Shown here: piece by piece, positions 60,927 through 64,000 of the stretch
Position numbering within the stretch: the first letter of the stretch is position 1
Layout of the letters: each line of letters begins with the position of its first letter
NCBI GenBank assembly: GCA_963971305.1
Contig: OZ020311.1
Span: forward strand, 124,001 to 188,000
Reading direction: 5' to 3'
Length of the DNA stretch: 64,000 nt
Origin: Arcuatula senhousia
Lineage: Eukaryota > Mollusca > Bivalvia > Mytilida > Mytilidae
Program-made: the position numbers and the translations under genes
Notes under the pieces: model-generated
Database searches by the model: none
Told to the model about the DNA's origin: nothing
Seen by the model: only the letters and a program-made list of their open reading frames with translations

Positions 60927-62177
60927 CTGAAAGTAGAAAAAAGTGATACATACATATACTTCAAACATTTACACAAACTGAAAGCAGAAAGAGTGATATG
61001 TGCATTCCTTCAGACAATTACACAAATTAGTGGTCAAACAAAATATGAAATAGACAGAGGTTTAATAACAGAAGGAAGCAAAGATGCACCAATGGGGGAT
61101 TCAAGCGTCAAAAGTCTGAAAGGGCAACAACGAAACCGGTTAACACGAACAAAAACAGCACGAAGAAACACAAAACACAAAATAAACCTAACAGAAAATC
61201 GACAACGCGTAACAAAAGTGAACTCAGGTGCTCCGGGAGAGTAAGCAGTTCCTGCCTGCTATAGCACACCCAATGTGTTGCTAATTATCAATTAAGTGTG
61301 TCAAATCCAGTAAACATGAACAAACTGAAAATAGACGGAGGTTTAATAACAGAACAAACTCAAAATAGACAAAGGTTTAAATTAGCAGAACAAACTCAAA
61401 ATAGACAGAGCTTTAATAATATACCACTATAATATGAGGTTTTATTCTCAGAATAAAAAAGACGATGATTGAATGTATCGTCAAACAAGGAAGATATATA
61501 TATATGGATATCAAAGTAGTTACAAAATTGAAGAACATTTATTGGCAAAAAGATGCATTGCGAGTACGTACATATAATTAAGTATAACAAAACTTATATA
61601 CTGTATATGAAAAGTAAGCAAATCTTGTGCTTGTACAATGTTGACCAGAACTAAAGGTATACAAATCAATTTTAATAGGTAGGGCACATATAGTTTATAC
61701 AGGTCAATACTCTATAGGATCAATTTCTAGTTTATACATTTAAGTACTACATACTAGATACTAGATACAGTAAACACAGATCAATGACACAGATGTCAAC
61801 TCTGTTGGTATACTAGTACGCAATACAGTTGGTATACACAGCTGTTACTGAAAATCACATATTAACCAGGTGACTGGCATGACTATCACAATTAAGACTC
61901 GGGATCATTTACAAGAAAAGGCATCTCAAATATTGTAGGATTTTTATGTTGTAGGAAAAAGCAGCTACAAATTGTTATCTTTTATTATACAGCTGTTACT
62001 GAAAATCACAGTTTACCAGGTGACTGTCACAAGACTATGATAAATAATGAATAATTCAACATTTTCCAACTAATAAGGCATTACAGCTCCTGTATGATCA
62101 TCTTTATAACTAATGTTAAAAATCTATAAAATGTTACTCAACAAGAACCTTCAATATCTTTGTAGCAGTGTCAACAC
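60927..62177. repeat. Upstream intron with a dispersed repeat copy (61,080-61,320)
   Basis: Contains GCACCAATGGGGGATTCAAG, AGTCTGAAAGGGCAAC, AGTGAACTCAGGTGCTCCGG and AAGCAGTTCCTGCCTGC, the third copy of the family. Four variants of the phrase AATAGACAGAGGTTTAATAA (61,048; 61,331; 61,364; 61,399) form a small tandem at its edges. No coding exon was recognised. Confidence 0.6.
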
Positions 62178-62397
62178 AAGAACATATATTCTTCCGTTTT
62201 TGTTTATTTTCTATGACAGACAGCCCATGACAGACAGGATCACGTGATTGGGTAAAAAATGGCCAATCGTTTTGGCGTCAATTACTTGCTAAAAACGGAA
62301 GAAATATGTTCTTACACTCGTCATTTATTAAAGATCGGGATTTCTTCCACTTGTGGAAGAAATCCCTGATCTTCAATAAAGACTAGTGTAAGAACCT
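62178..62397. repeat. Nested inverted repeats (foldback element)
   Basis: Two inverted pairs: AGAACATATATTCTTCCGTT (62,180) against AACGGAAGAAATATGTTCTT (62,293), and a long hairpin at 62,308-62,395. In the hairpin GTTCTTACACTCGTC... to TTTCTTCCAC pairs with GTGGAAGAAATCCC... to TAGTGTAAGAAC around a ~4-nt loop. The stem is ~43 bp with few mismatches. Confidence 0.7.
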
Positions 62398-64000
62398 ATT
62401 AGTCATGCTTCCAGAAACATTTTGAATATGTTGCTGCTGACTGTTTTCCATTGCAGATTTTAAACTGTTACTCAATCAAGAGAAAATGTATTTTATATTC
62501 AAGATAAGTTTTTAAAACTTGTAAACTAGTAGTCTTAGCTAGCCTTTATGTACATAAACTGTTTTATAGTCTCTCATAACTCTGTAAAGAGCATGAAGAG
62601 TGGCTCTTTATAAATGTAACATTGTATTTTATCGTATATAAGAACTATGTTTTAAGAGATGAGACTTTTAAAAAAAATTGTTGTTGTTGTTGTAATTTAG
62701 TACTTGTACTCAACAGTATGACTTTTGTTATCAGATGAAAACCATATTTTTTTTTCAATTTAAATTAGATGCATGATGACCATAATCATTTAAATAATGC
62801 CCTTGACATTTAAAGATAAAAGAGCACTCTTTTTGTTGTTTATTTAACAGTTTCAGTACTATATCCCTTTTATCATCAGGGCAATTATACTATTATCATA
62901 CCATGACTGATGTAATTTGTGATCATTTAGTAACTACTATCAATGACCTTAAAAAGGACAAAAAAATGTCAAAAATTGAATTATTTTGATTGTTAATCAT
63001 ATATTAAGTAGCATAAACATGTACATTAAAAATTGTCCTTACTAGCAAATTAAATATATACACAGTCTTAATTTTTTTTCTATATGTTAAAAACAGTTTA
63101 ATTTCATTATACATGTATGACTTAAATTTATGGTCAATTTTATTTGCCCAGGATTTCATGAACAGTATTTGATATGCAAAGAGCATGTTAACCTCAAATG
63201 GTTAAAAACAGTTTTGACTTTTGAGTCACTAAAAATACAATATTTTATCACTTTTTAATTGTGTAAAATAGAATCATAACTGTGACGTCATTGAGTAAAT
63301 TAAGACCAAATTCAATAAATGTAATATACAGAATATGGTACCATAATATATCATACAAAGTGGTAGATCCAAAAATTTCTAAATAGAGGGGGGCATGCTT
63401 CAATGATTTCCTGTACATCCAACACAATTTTTCTATTAATAAAGTTATATATTTGAAAATAAGGTAAAGTTTTGGCTTATGTTAAATTGAACATGATTAA
63501 TATAAAATTCAACATTCATGTAATCTTAAATCAATAAAAGAACTGACAATTTTTTTTTTTTTGGTTGCTATCGCTGTTAATAGTTTTATTTTTTAGTGTG
63601 TTTATTCTAAATAATTATTTTGTTTATTTTCTAGTCATTCTGTTCATTTCATCTACGGTCTTTTGACTTTATTTTATATCAACATGTTATTTACATAATT
63701 ATTTCAACTTGTTTGTGTCCCGATGATGTCTGCAATATCAACGACGGGACATAAAACAACTAAAAATCAATCAACCATTTTAATTTTACATGCAATTACC
63801 CACTCTTTCCAATTGTAACCAAACTGTTATGATGATAATAGAAGAAATTAGTACATCATTTCAAAGCTTCAAATTCAGCTGTTGTTAGATTTACAGTTTG
63901 AACTTTGTCGTCTGGTTCACACCTTTGGGGGTCTTAGAAGATGTCAAAGACAATGATATTGTGGGATATACATGTAAAATAGGCTAAGAATCTATACAAG
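62398..64000. other. AT-rich DNA, no gene seen
   Basis: Upstream intron or 5' flank of the ABCA gene. It has poly-T tracts and a small GTCCCG...CGGGAC hairpin at about 63,717-63,750 followed by AAAACAACTAAAAATCAATC, which looks like the end of a small retroelement. The expected first coding exon (short cytosolic N-terminus with a WKN motif) was not found. Confidence 0.4.

Overview
The window looks like intron-rich, AT-rich nuclear DNA from an animal, most probably a bivalve mollusc such as a mussel. The organism is an inference from the style of the repeats and from the gene; no marker here proves it. No bacterial or organellar genes, rRNA, tRNA or CRISPR array were seen.

Almost the whole window is one gene on the minus strand: an ABCA-subfamily ABC transporter (ABCA1/ABCA4/ABCA7 type). 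I could follow 23 consecutive coding exons from 60,926 down to 895. They encode about 1,100 residues: TM1, the large first extracellular domain, the TM2-TM6 bundle, the linker, and the first nucleotide-binding domain through Walker A and the Q-loop. All 22 exon joins keep reading frame with GT-AG introns, so the gene looks intact. The start codon lies to the right of the window or was not recognised. The rest of NBD1 and the second half lie beyond the left edge.

The striking feature is that 12 of the 23 exons carry a tandem array built from their own splice junction. In nine cases (exons 2, 3, 10, 11, 13, 14, 18, 21, 22) the unit is the 3' end of the exon plus its 5' splice site, repeated into the downstream intron. 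In three cases (exons 7, 16, 19) it is the 3' splice site plus the 5' end of the exon, repeated into the upstream intron. Units range from 26 to about 118 bp and arrays from 4 to roughly 95 copies. Together they fill about 35 kb. Some arrays (72-bp and 78-bp units) stay in frame with the exon, giving ladders of frame-compatible donors. Others do not.

A second, apparently unrelated gene is nested on the plus strand in intron 18 (19,237-20,635). It encodes a small secreted protein with a signal peptide, up to nine 36-bp microexon-like copies coding [12 protein letters not shown], and a basic C-terminal exon. Its repeat array follows the same exon-end-plus-donor pattern.

The remaining intron DNA holds non-autonomous TIR elements (15,622-16,107; 18,473-18,761; 32,927-33,710; 34,961-35,292; 38,483-38,702), a 5'-truncated non-LTR retrotransposon (51,354-52,313), copies of a dispersed repeat family (35,690-35,965; 60,220-60,500; 61,080-61,320) and several short satellite-like tandem blocks.
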